From contig WOUZ01000010.1 in the NCBI GenBank assembly GCA_009773165.1, positions 108,985 through 172,984 on the forward strand: DNA of 64,000 nt, written 5' to 3'. This stretch comes from Bacteroidota bacterium (lineage in GTDB: Bacteria; Bacteroidota; Bacteroidia; Bacteroidales; F082). Both the position numbers and the translations under genes were made by a program. This document shows positions 1-8,805 of this stretch, piece by piece; the first letter of the stretch is position 1; every line of letters starts with the position of its first letter. The notes under the pieces were generated by a model that was given only the letters and a program-made list of their open reading frames with translations, did no database searches and had not been told where the DNA came from.

Positions 1-1027
1 TAACGATAGATGCAACTTTGATAACTGTAATTTTATGATGGCGGTAGCCGTAAAAGAAGAGGAACATTGGAAGCACAACAAAGCCAATTATTTCAACAAG
101 AAACCAGCTACCCATCGGGGTTGAGATATATTCCCAGTTTTTTTCGTGAATGAATACCAAAACTAAAAGGGTAAAATAAGCAAACATGCCTACAGTGCAA
201 ATTTTTGCTAATCCAACGATGATATTTTTATGTGATTGATGTGATGATTCATCCAATTGATCCGAGAAAACCTTGTGGCTAATTGAACCCTCGAAAATCA
301 CCATCGAAATGCCAGCAAAAATGCTTGAAACGACAAATAGCAAGGGCATATAGCTGTTATACCAAAGTGGATGGATTTTATCTTTAGCCATCAAAAACAG
401 TGCGCCAATACCAGATTGATGTAGTACTGACAGCGTAATGCCGAAAATGACAGCTCCCATCGTTATACCTGAAAGTATTTTATGAACTTTTCGGGCATTC
501 ATCCATTCTGCAATAGCAGGCGAAAACTCGAGCAGCAACGCCAGCATATATAGCAGGAAATGCCAGCCAACGAGAAACAAAACCGAGCTCACACCAAAGT
601 TATTGCCGATAACTACATTGATCACATTAAGTGGCCGTCCCAGATCGAGTAGCAAGGCTGCTGAATAAAACAGGTAGGCAAGAAATCCATTCAAAACAGT
701 AATTCGAAGAATGGGTTTGTATTTCTTCAGGTTTAGAATGTTTACCATGAAAACGAGCACATACGCGCCTCCGGCAAAAGCCACTCCGGTAACTACATCA
801 AAGCCAATCCATAAGCCCCAGGGAACATCTTGAGTAAGGTTTGTTACTGATCCGATACCGTTTTTAAAACGAAGAAATATTATCACCAACCCAATCATCA
901 TGATCGGGAAACTGATGATGTTAAACGGCGTAAAGATTTTGCCCTTAGGCTTCAATTCGGAGATTAGGAATGAAAAGAAATTACGTTCATTTGGAAGTAA
1001 TACTGCGGGTTGGGAATTGGTGCTCAT
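1..1027 (-). CDS. NrfD/HybB-type polytopic membrane subunit (quinone-interacting), 3' end outside window
   Basis: My translation of the reverse strand from ATG at 1027 (MSTNSQPAVLLPNERNFFSFLISELKPKGKIFTPFNIISFPIMMIGLVIIFLRFKNGIGSVTNLTQDVPWGLWIGFDVVTGVAFAGGAYVLVF...) is open to the window edge with many TM segments and resembles HybB/NrfD. Its start overlaps the stop of the upstream FeS gene (ATGA). Confidence 0.8.
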   Translation of the reverse strand, partial: MSTNSQPAVLLPNERNFFSFLISELKPKGKIFTPFNIISFPIMMIGLVIIFLRFKNGIGSVTNLTQDVPWGLWIGFDVVTGVAFAGGAYVLVFMVNILNLKKYKPILRITVLNGFLAYLFYSAALLLDLGRPLNVINVVIGNNFGVSSVLFLVGWHFLLYMLALLLEFSPAIAEWMNARKVHKILSGITMGAVIFGITLSVLHQSGIGALFLMAKDKIHPLWYNSYMPLLFVVSSIFAGISMVIFEGSISHKVFSDQLDESSHQSHKNIIVGLAKICTVGMFAYFTLLVLVFIHEKNWEYISTPMGSWFLVEIIGFVVLPMFLFFYGYRHHKITVIKVASIV

Positions 1028-1881
1028 AGTTCTTCTTCTGTTTTAGAGGTGGATTTTGTAGCTTCATAAATTCCAAGCAAAACGGCTGGAAGAAGGATGT
1101 CGACAGGAGCAATGCTCGAAATGAATCCTTTAGTAAGTCCTGGGTAAGACGTGGTTTGAATTTTTGTGTTAAAACCTACTTCGTTAAATGGCACAGGTGA
1201 AAGGTAAAGCCATGATGTGCCACCTGCTTCGTGCTCACCATATATGTGATCCACGTAGGTGTCAGGGTTGTCATGAATACGTCTGCGGGCTTCGCGTATA
1301 AGGTCGCTACGTTTTCCGTATAAAAGAGCTTCTTCTGGGCAGTTATAGGCACAGGCTGGTATTTCACCTTCTTTTAGCAACTCGGCACACATATCGCATT
1401 TTACAATTTCTGGGTTTGTGCTGTTGTACTCAAATTTGGGTATGTCAAACGGACAGGATATCATGCAATAGCGACAGCCCATACATTTGTCCTCGCGCCA
1501 GATTACAGGGCCTTCGGCTGTTTTATGCATCGCCTGGGTCAGGCATGCAGCATCGCAGGCAGGCTGATTGCAATGCATACATTGTGTTTTACGGGGTAGT
1601 TTTCCTTTGCTGGTTTCGTACTCATTGACAACCGTTCGATGCTTCTCATCAGTCTGCCTGAAAGGTGGATCTTTCGGAATATCAAATTCAGTAAAGCCGT
1701 GAGCATCAGCGCAATCGTACTCGCAACCGTGGCAACCTACACATTTGGTGATATCATATAAGATACCGTAAAACTCACTCTCATTTACTGAAGCATCTGA
1801 TGCAAAGACAGGTTTCCCAACTGAAAGTGCTACAGCAGTGGCTCCCATGGCTTTAAAAAAGGTTCTTCTATTAATCGACAT
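1024..1881 (-). CDS. HybA-like Tat-exported 4Fe-4S ferredoxin-type subunit
   Basis: Twin-arginine-type leader (MSINRRTFFKAMGATAVALS), four Cys clusters (CVGCHGCEYDC; CMHCNQPACDAAC; CMGCRYCMISC; CDMC..PACAYNC) and a C-terminal hydrophobic anchor. Confidence 0.85.
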   Translation of the reverse strand: MSINRRTFFKAMGATAVALSVGKPVFASDASVNESEFYGILYDITKCVGCHGCEYDCADAHGFTEFDIPKDPPFRQTDEKHRTVVNEYETSKGKLPRKTQCMHCNQPACDAACLTQAMHKTAEGPVIWREDKCMGCRYCMISCPFDIPKFEYNSTNPEIVKCDMCAELLKEGEIPACAYNCPEEALLYGKRSDLIREARRRIHDNPDTYVDHIYGEHEAGGTSWLYLSPVPFNEVGFNTKIQTTSYPGLTKGFISSIAPVDILLPAVLLGIYEATKSTSKTEEEL

Positions 1882-1934
1882 TGTTGGATATGTTTATTGT
1901 TAATTATTACAATTAAATCAGCTATTCAAAATGA

Positions 1935-3506
1935 CTAGCAGGAAGCTTTAAGAAACTGCTGTTGAAAATCTTCCCAAACAGCTGGTTCTAAACCTGTCAT
2001 CAATCCTTCTTGTAATTCGCCACCATCTTGAAGCGCTATATAAGCATGTTGTGGTGAATGCTGGTGCATGGTTGTGTTTAGGAATTCCCTGAAACGATTA
2101 AACTCTGATTTCATCCAATCGGTGTAGCTGTCAACCATTAAAAGAAAGCTGCTCTCGCGTTTCCAGTTTGTCGGTTCAATTTTATACAACCAGTTTGAAG
2201 TAACATCGGGGTTTTTGGTTGAGAAAGCTTCATTTACAGCAATGATTTTTCCTGATACCGGTGATTGAATGGAAATTTGTTTTCCCTTATGAATGAATGT
2301 GGTAAGTGATTCACCCTTTTTGAAAGTTTTACCTGTTGAATGGATTTTAACCTGATCAATCTTTCCAAAAATATGATGCAGGAAATCATCAACGCCAACT
2401 TTTACCATTCCGTCATTTTCCATAAATGCCCATGTGTGAGTGGTGTCGTACATTAGTCCTTTTGGAGATTGAATCGAGTTAAGGTTGAAGCTTCCGGAAG
2501 TTGTCAATTCGACTGATTCGTCGGGGGAAGTGCGATCAGTAAAAATCCAGGTGATGAACAAACCAAAAATAACGATTCCTCCAAGTGCAATTAACATGAT
2601 CACAATCCAGGCATTGCTGGTAGATTCGTTTGACGCATTGACTGGATTATCGATTGGTGAATTGAAAGCTTTGAGTTGCGCAAGCTGTTCGTGGTTGTTG
2701 AGTGCTACAAAACCGTTATCAGCCATCATTTGCTGTCCTTGTGTAAATATCCAATTGATAAATGCGGTCTCAGTTTCATTTAGGTTGGCATTTTGTGAAA
2801 CGATAAGAATGTTTTGTGATAATGCCTTAGGATATTTTCCCAACCATAATGCTCTGGCAAAAGTTTGTGGATTCGAATAGAAATCTTCATTAGTATCGAT
2901 CTCACCATTGTTGTTTCTGTCAACAGGAATCAATTGTATTCCTGAAATGAATTTCTGACTTCCATCCGTTATTTCGGATAGTAAACAGAATCCAATGGTA
3001 TTTGACTGGATGCCAGTAATGAATGCTTGTTTTTCAGCATAAATTTTCGGTTCAGTAATAGTAGCTTGAGAAAAGTTGCTCATTTGTGCCCATACAAAAT
3101 TGTTTGAGAAGAGAACCGTATGCTGATTGCTATGTAGTATCTCTTTCATTTCGTTGGTGTTCATTCCTTTTTTCAATAAGCTATTCAGCTCTGGGTTGGA
3201 TGAGTTGATAACTGCAACGATCGCATCACGACCTAATGGCATGCTGAGCTTTGATTCAAAAGAGCTCTGAATTGCTTTAGCGTATACCAAGGAGAAACTG
3301 CCGCTGACACCAAGCTGATCTTCAGTTACCAGCATATTTTTTGCGTCTGGTTGCTGAGCTTGAAAGCCCGTTGATAAGAGTTCAGACAGTTGAGTAATTT
3401 GATTTTCCGAAGAGGTAGGAAGATTGTTTTGTGCCTGAAGGATAGAGGTCAGGTTGATGACTGCTAAAAGGCTGATTAAAAAAATTTGTGTTTTCATAGC
3501 TTTCAT
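1935..3506 (-). CDS. Fusion: signal peptide + PstS-like substrate-binding domain + TM helix + GcvH-like (lipoyl-fold) domain
   Basis: PstS-like stretches (LGRDAIVAVINSSNPELNSLL...; GKYPKALSQNILIVSQN...AFINWIFTQGQQMMADNGFVAL), TM helix (NAWIVIMLIALGGIVIFGLFITWIF), then a GcvH-like region (THTWAFMENDGMVKVGVDDFLHHIFGKIDQVKI...GESLTTFIHKGKQISIQSPVSGKIIAVNEAF). Confidence 0.7.
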   Translation of the reverse strand: MKAMKTQIFLISLLAVINLTSILQAQNNLPTSSENQITQLSELLSTGFQAQQPDAKNMLVTEDQLGVSGSFSLVYAKAIQSSFESKLSMPLGRDAIVAVINSSNPELNSLLKKGMNTNEMKEILHSNQHTVLFSNNFVWAQMSNFSQATITEPKIYAEKQAFITGIQSNTIGFCLLSEITDGSQKFISGIQLIPVDRNNNGEIDTNEDFYSNPQTFARALWLGKYPKALSQNILIVSQNANLNETETAFINWIFTQGQQMMADNGFVALNNHEQLAQLKAFNSPIDNPVNASNESTSNAWIVIMLIALGGIVIFGLFITWIFTDRTSPDESVELTTSGSFNLNSIQSPKGLMYDTTHTWAFMENDGMVKVGVDDFLHHIFGKIDQVKIHSTGKTFKKGESLTTFIHKGKQISIQSPVSGKIIAVNEAFSTKNPDVTSNWLYKIEPTNWKRESSFLLMVDSYTDWMKSEFNRFREFLNTTMHQHSPQHAYIALQDGGELQEGLMTGLEPAVWEDFQQQFLKASC

Positions 3507-3553
3507 TCTTTATGTCGTTTATAATGATGAATTCATATTTTTGAAACCACTAA

Positions 3554-3569
3554 AACCATTATCGTGCCA
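3554..3569 (-). promoter_or_regulatory. Candidate sigma-54 (-24/-12) promoter for the PstS/GcvH-hybA-hybB operon
   Basis: Reverse strand reads TGGCACG-ATAA-TGGTT against consensus TGGCACG-N4-TTGCW: perfect -24 element, degenerate -12 element, about 50 bp upstream of the start codon. Confidence 0.45.
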
Positions 3570-3634
3570 GAGTAGTGTAAGTAAATGAAATACAATTGTT
3601 TAGATTATGAGTGTAGTTATTATTTACACCTTAA

Positions 3635-3653
3635 GTGTTGAAAAATACAACAC
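3635..3653. promoter_or_regulatory. Inverted repeat, candidate enhancer-binding-protein site 1
   Basis: GTGTTG-AAAAATA-CAACAC, perfect 6-bp arms, about 70-90 bp upstream of the sigma-54-like element. Confidence 0.5.
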
Positions 3654-3723
3654 CACATTTGTAAATATTGCCTAAAGAATAGTAAATCAGATAGATAGCT
3701 AATGTGTTGAATAAATATACAAC

Positions 3724-3740
3724 TGTAGAGAAATACAACA
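3724..3740. promoter_or_regulatory. Second copy of the same motif, candidate site 2
   Basis: TGTAGAGAAATACAACA, 15/17 identical to TGTTGAAAAATACAACA at 3636-3652. Confidence 0.45.
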
Positions 3741-3982
3741 ATAGTTTGTATATACTTCATAATCAATAATATAAATTAGTCTTTTTAAATAGATTTCCTG
3801 ATTAGTCAAGTTTTTTGCCAGTCATTTGATAATCATGTCGCAATAGATACACGATAAATCAAAAGTTGATTTAATGGAGATTTTATTATGACGTAACCAT
3901 TGTATGATATCTTTACTCTGGAATAAAATATTCTGATTTTCGAGGCGTTTTTGGATCTGAATTATAAAGTCAATCAAGTAAA

Positions 3983-5113
3983 ATGAAACCTCTTGTTTTA
4001 CTCATTTTTTGCTTGCAAATTTTGTCTCTTCATTCGCAAACAACAGCTGTTTTACGAACAAAGGATTATCCTTCAATAAGCATGGCTCTTTCAACGGGTA
4101 CGGCGCTTCCAACTAATCCCTTTGTTAAAGGTGATAATTTAGCAGGTAAGCCTATAAGTATTTTTCAGTCGCTGGCTTTGCGGGTGCTATGGCAAAATCC
4201 GGGTTACAAAGAATGGCAGCGCGTTTATCATATTCCTTATTATGGCTTTGGTATCTCATCTATGAACTATTTTTCTGATGAGCTGGGTCGTCCATTTTCA
4301 GCTTATGGTGTACTTGGAGTCCCCATAAAACGCTGGAAAAAACTGGAACTTTATTCCGAATTTCAATTTGGGACTGCTTGGGGTTGGAACAAATACGACT
4401 CAATTACCAATCCCAAGAATATTGCTATAGGAGGTGGAATGACAGTGCATCTGGATGTTGGACTAAAAGCTGTGTATGCATTGAATAGAAATCTTGATCT
4501 TGCAGCCGGATTAAGTTTCAATCATTTTTCGAACGGAGGCTTTGAACGGCCAAACCGTGGACTTAACCTGGTTTCTTCAGTTCTGGAGTTGAAATATCAT
4601 CCTGTTGGTCGTCCCGACAGCAGAAACGCTCCCAAAGCCGGCCGCCTTCCACGAAAAAATGAATTATTCCTTATGCTGGGCTACGGTGACCATCAAATTG
4701 TTGAGCATGAACTTGATACCAACTACTTTGCAATAGGTGGTATTAGTGCCATCTACCTTATGCAGCATACCAACGCTTTTAAATCGGGGCCAGGCATTGA
4801 TTTTAATTTTTGGTGGGGTATGACAGCTCATGAAGATGGCTCTCCCGGTCCCGTTGGTTGGGACAATCTAAGTATTGGAACTATATATCAGGTTGAGTTT
4901 AGTATAGCACGGCTTTCGCTCCAAGGTGGGATCGGCAATTATATACGACATAGAAACTATGGTAATTTCAATCAGTTTTATCAACGGCTTGGAGTCAGAT
5001 ATCATTTTACCGATCATATTTCAATGGGTGTTAATGTGCGTTCCATCAACTTCATCCTGGCTGAATTCCTAGAGTTTCACCTTGGCTACAGGTTTTTGTG
5101 GCCGAAGGGATAA
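3983..5113 (+). CDS. Acyloxyacyl hydrolase / PagL-like lipid A 3-O-deacylase family outer-membrane protein
   Basis: Signal peptide, beta-barrel-like sequence, and PagL-like motif FNHFSNGGFERPNRGLN (compare H-x-S-N-x-G..NPG). Confidence 0.7.
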   Translation: MKPLVLLIFCLQILSLHSQTTAVLRTKDYPSISMALSTGTALPTNPFVKGDNLAGKPISIFQSLALRVLWQNPGYKEWQRVYHIPYYGFGISSMNYFSDELGRPFSAYGVLGVPIKRWKKLELYSEFQFGTAWGWNKYDSITNPKNIAIGGGMTVHLDVGLKAVYALNRNLDLAAGLSFNHFSNGGFERPNRGLNLVSSVLELKYHPVGRPDSRNAPKAGRLPRKNELFLMLGYGDHQIVEHELDTNYFAIGGISAIYLMQHTNAFKSGPGIDFNFWWGMTAHEDGSPGPVGWDNLSIGTIYQVEFSIARLSLQGGIGNYIRHRNYGNFNQFYQRLGVRYHFTDHISMGVNVRSINFILAEFLEFHLGYRFLWPKG

Positions 5114-5286
5114 TTGTTTCATAATGAATCAGATGGACGTTCGCCGAATTCACTTTTACTTAGAATAACCTAAATATCAAGATTTTTTAACCTTTGTGTT
5201 TATCTGGCTTGAATTAGTGTTCAGCTAGTAATGCCTACCATCAAGGTGTTTTTTACTTGAAAAGAAGCTGTTTTAGAAAACTTTTG

Positions 5287-7935
5287 CTAGATCTTTTTTA
5301 TGATACGTATCACATCCAGATGCGCCTCATTTATGTCACCATCCATGTTGTTATTCCAGCTTTCGAATTTAATGACAAGCTTGTTTTTCCCTTTTTTGAG
5401 ATACAGATCGAGGGCGTTGGAGTAACCCCAGTCACTCCATTCGTCGGTGCCACGCTGGGGAAATACCCAAACACCCGAATAACTGTCGTTAGTGTATACA
5501 CTTCTTATGGCGCAGTTGTTATCGGTATTCCATGGGCCGGTGCCATTGGCGTAGCGGCAATCGATAAGGTAGTTTCCGTCCTCTTCAACTTCAATTTTCA
5601 TCGTGATTTCAGTGTTATTAACTTTGCTGATTTCGATAAAACCTTCACCTGAGAAATTGGTATATGGCAGGGCGGATTTTGTTAAAACGCTTTCAAACTC
5701 TATCGTTTTAAGGTCCTTATCTTTGTACACCAGAATAGGTTCGCTTATGAATGATTCAAAATCATTGCTGTCAACAGCAGCAAGTGCATACTCAGCAACT
5801 TCATCCGGATCAATCTTCACCTGATGTTCAGAAACAACTTTTAAAAATTTTCCATTCTTGTAAAGATTGTAAGCAATCGCATTTGGAACCGCTTCCCAGC
5901 TTAGCAGGTTTTGGTTGAGGCTAGTGACAGGATTGGAAAGTGAAAAGCTATTGGGCACAAGGTTGATCTTCGAACTATTGAAAGGTGTGCTATTCATCAC
6001 AATATCAATAGTATGACTTCCCTCCAAATTTGCCGGAAAGAAAGCCTTTTCGCTAACAGTGCCATCTATTTTAAATGAAGCAACCTGATTACCATATCCG
6101 GAAACGTTGACTGTCAATATTGCTTTTCGGTAACGAAAATTTGAAAGTGTTCGCTTGCCATCATATACTTTAGGGATAACAGGTTGAAAATAAATACCTT
6201 CTGTTTCGAAATGGATGCCGGTAAAAACTCTGTGAACCATAGCAAGATTTCCGGCCATGCTCCATAACATGCGGTCGGAGTTTATTTCAGTTCCAATAAA
6301 ATCTCCGTTATCAGCCACAAAATTTTCGTAGTTGGAAAGGAAAAGTGCAGTTGGCCGATAGATAGCTGCCAGTCCGTGAGTTAAGGCTGTTTCATTGCCT
6401 GCTTTTGCTGCTGCCAGATTCCAAAATGACTGGACAAATGGCCAGATGCCATTGTTGTGATAAGGTGGGATTTCGGGAATCTGTGGATAAATGCAGGTAG
6501 TTCCATAATTAATAACCGGTGAGTTTTCAAGGATTGAAGTTGCTTGCTGATTATCTGCAACATCGAAAAGAATAGCCAATGCCTCACCAAGGGCCTCAAA
6601 TCGTGGTGAAAGCATCATCGCACTTCTTCCGTAAAGATATTGGCCGTAATATCCTTTATCCTGCATCCAAAGAAATTTGTTTATTCCGTCTTTAATCTCG
6701 TTAGCACGGCTTAGATATGTTGCATTTGGTTCGCCAAGAAGTGCTGCCATCTCAGATAATATACGATTTGCCTGAAAGTGTACTACATTGGTTCCCAGGT
6801 TTTCAGAAACATAAATATCCATATTCGACATCCACTTCGGGTAAGTTTGCTCGCGCCAGTCAAGGAAAGAGGACTCGCCGCGATTCATGCCGGTTAGGGG
6901 AGAACGCAAGGTTTTTTCATCATCAGCCAATGTGTTTTTTATCACTTCGAAGGCAGTTTTGAGCCAATCCTCATCTCCGGTTACCTTAAAGATTTCCCAG
7001 GCTGCAAGTGCCCATGTAGTTCGGTCGGACGAAACAGGCCATGCACCTCCTGATCCGGTATCTTGAATAATCCTTCCGTTTTTTACTTTTTTCATGAGGC
7101 TTATTCTGGCTACTTCCGGCTCGTGAAAGGCAAAAGCCAGCAAAGTGCTGTAGCTCACATCGCGTGTCCAAACCCCTCCCCACTTAGCGCCGGTGCGCAG
7201 GGTGCTGTCGGCTTCGATATTCAGACGGGCTTCTTCCAGAGATAGGTTAAACAGCGCATCCACCACAGGCTGATTTGAGGTATAAGTAGGTTTCATCGAC
7301 ACATCTTGTGTGAGGCTCCAGCTATTCAGCTTTTCATCGGCGTCATAAGGGTTCAGTAACAAGGTAATTTCATAGATTCCGTCCTGATCAGGGTCTTTCA
7401 AAGCTAAGCCTTTTTCATCGAGATTGACAAAATCCCAGCTCATGGGCTCGCTTCCTCCTGCAATATAAACTGCCTTAAAGTCGGAGGCAGCTATGCGTGT
7501 TCCATCGAAGGTTTCATAATAACCTTTTTCAGTAAACTGTTTCAATACCGGATTCATATCGAGCCTAAAAGTAAAGGAATGGTTTACGGGTAGTTTTGTG
7601 GCAGGCTCAGAAGGTATAGGTGCGCTTTCAGACGCAAAAATTATAACCGGAGAAGTGTTTATTCCATCTTCAATAATCACCCAATGGTCGTTTCCTGCTT
7701 TCTTTTCGTTGTCTTTTTCGTTGATACTAAATTTAAATTTTACCAGACGAGAGTAGTTTTCATGCGCCAGACTTCTGTAATCCGATACGATATGCGTTGG
7801 TGATTCGACCTTTGAAGTAAACACTCCCTGTACTACTTTATCAGAGAAAATTGTAAATTCATCTGACTGATATAAAACTTCTGATTTTTGTTTACAAGCT
7901 GAAAACATGATTAAAACGGATAGATAGGTAAGCAT
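5287..7935 (-). CDS. Lipoprotein glycoside hydrolase-like protein ((alpha/alpha)6 six-hairpin type) with C-terminal carbohydrate-binding-like domain
   Basis: ORF opens at 8031, but internal Met at 7935 gives lipoprotein signal MLTYLSVLIMFSACKQK. Motifs WTRDVSYSTLLAFAF, WPVSSDRTTWALAAWEIFKVTGD and MNRGESSFLDWREQTYP fit six-hairpin glycosidases. Confidence 0.6.
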   Translation of the reverse strand: MLTYLSVLIMFSACKQKSEVLYQSDEFTIFSDKVVQGVFTSKVESPTHIVSDYRSLAHENYSRLVKFKFSINEKDNEKKAGNDHWVIIEDGINTSPVIIFASESAPIPSEPATKLPVNHSFTFRLDMNPVLKQFTEKGYYETFDGTRIAASDFKAVYIAGGSEPMSWDFVNLDEKGLALKDPDQDGIYEITLLLNPYDADEKLNSWSLTQDVSMKPTYTSNQPVVDALFNLSLEEARLNIEADSTLRTGAKWGGVWTRDVSYSTLLAFAFHEPEVARISLMKKVKNGRIIQDTGSGGAWPVSSDRTTWALAAWEIFKVTGDEDWLKTAFEVIKNTLADDEKTLRSPLTGMNRGESSFLDWREQTYPKWMSNMDIYVSENLGTNVVHFQANRILSEMAALLGEPNATYLSRANEIKDGINKFLWMQDKGYYGQYLYGRSAMMLSPRFEALGEALAILFDVADNQQATSILENSPVINYGTTCIYPQIPEIPPYHNNGIWPFVQSFWNLAAAKAGNETALTHGLAAIYRPTALFLSNYENFVADNGDFIGTEINSDRMLWSMAGNLAMVHRVFTGIHFETEGIYFQPVIPKVYDGKRTLSNFRYRKAILTVNVSGYGNQVASFKIDGTVSEKAFFPANLEGSHTIDIVMNSTPFNSSKINLVPNSFSLSNPVTSLNQNLLSWEAVPNAIAYNLYKNGKFLKVVSEHQVKIDPDEVAEYALAAVDSNDFESFISEPILVYKDKDLKTIEFESVLTKSALPYTNFSGEGFIEISKVNNTEITMKIEVEEDGNYLIDCRYANGTGPWNTDNNCAIRSVYTNDSYSGVWVFPQRGTDEWSDWGYSNALDLYLKKGKNKLVIKFESWNNNMDGDINEAHLDVIRIIKKI

Positions 7936-8072
7936 CTTTCTTGATTTGAAAAAGTTCAAACACAATGCATTTATGCTTATGTGTTCGTTGTTTGACTTTA
8001 TTAAACCCTTAATTAAAAGCATATTATACATTTTTTGAACAATTTATATCAACGTTCTGAATGATGTCGTTT

Positions 8073-8597
8073 TTATTTTTGGATCGTAATATTCACCTGT
8101 GTATTTGATGGAGGAATGAAAATACTGCAGATTTTTTGTGTTTCATCCCAAAACCACACAGCTTCATTTACTAAGGTCTCCTGCAAAGCCTTTTCTTTGG
8201 GTGACTTCTTCATTTTCAGTTTCTTGCCGTCAATCAACAATGCTTTTGGAACTTGATTCAAAAATACATTAAAAACAAGGCCTCGTTCAACCGGAGAAAA
8301 ATTATTTTCGATTTTGATACTGGATTCTATTTCCAGAAAATCTTTTTTAGTTAAGCATTGCACCTTGCGTTTTGAAAAGATATTGCGTTGATAATCATTG
8401 GTTTCGCCATCATCTTCATAAATTTCAAACATGGCCTTTTTATTGATTCCGCCAGGGAAAATATCCAAGATCAATGGGTAATCAGGTCGTTGGCCAATGT
8501 ATTGCATCACCGGCATGTAAGGGATAACTGAACCACTTTTCACAAAAATTGGAATCGTTGACAAATCAACTTCGTAGTTAATTTGGTTTGGTTTCAT
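8073..8597 (-). pseudogene. C-terminal remnant of a GH31 family glycosidase (DUF5110-like region only)
   Basis: IPIFVKSGSVIPYMPVMQYIGQRPDYPLILDIFPGG...FEIYEDDGETNDYQRN matches the region after the catalytic barrel in GH31 enzymes. The frame is closed by TAA a few codons upstream of the Met, and no catalytic domain is present. Confidence 0.65.
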
Positions 8598-8805
8598 ATA
8601 TACTGGACTGAAAAGTAATGATTATGAAGTTGACAGACGCTAAAATCAATAATTAGAACCAATACGATTTTTTGTAAAGCTATATCTTTTAAACCTAATT
8701 TTAGCCCGATGTTTATCACCAGGAAAGCTATCTGTGTCATTGTATAACTATCTGATAAAGTGCATTATTTTGAAGAATTAATATTTAAGTTTTTGAAACA
8801 TTAGT

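Noticed and set aside
1176-1628. Short ORFs overlapping the HybA-like gene (1176-1367 -, 1416-1628 +)
   Set aside because: They lie in other frames or antisense to a well-supported Cys-rich CDS and have no recognisable family pattern.
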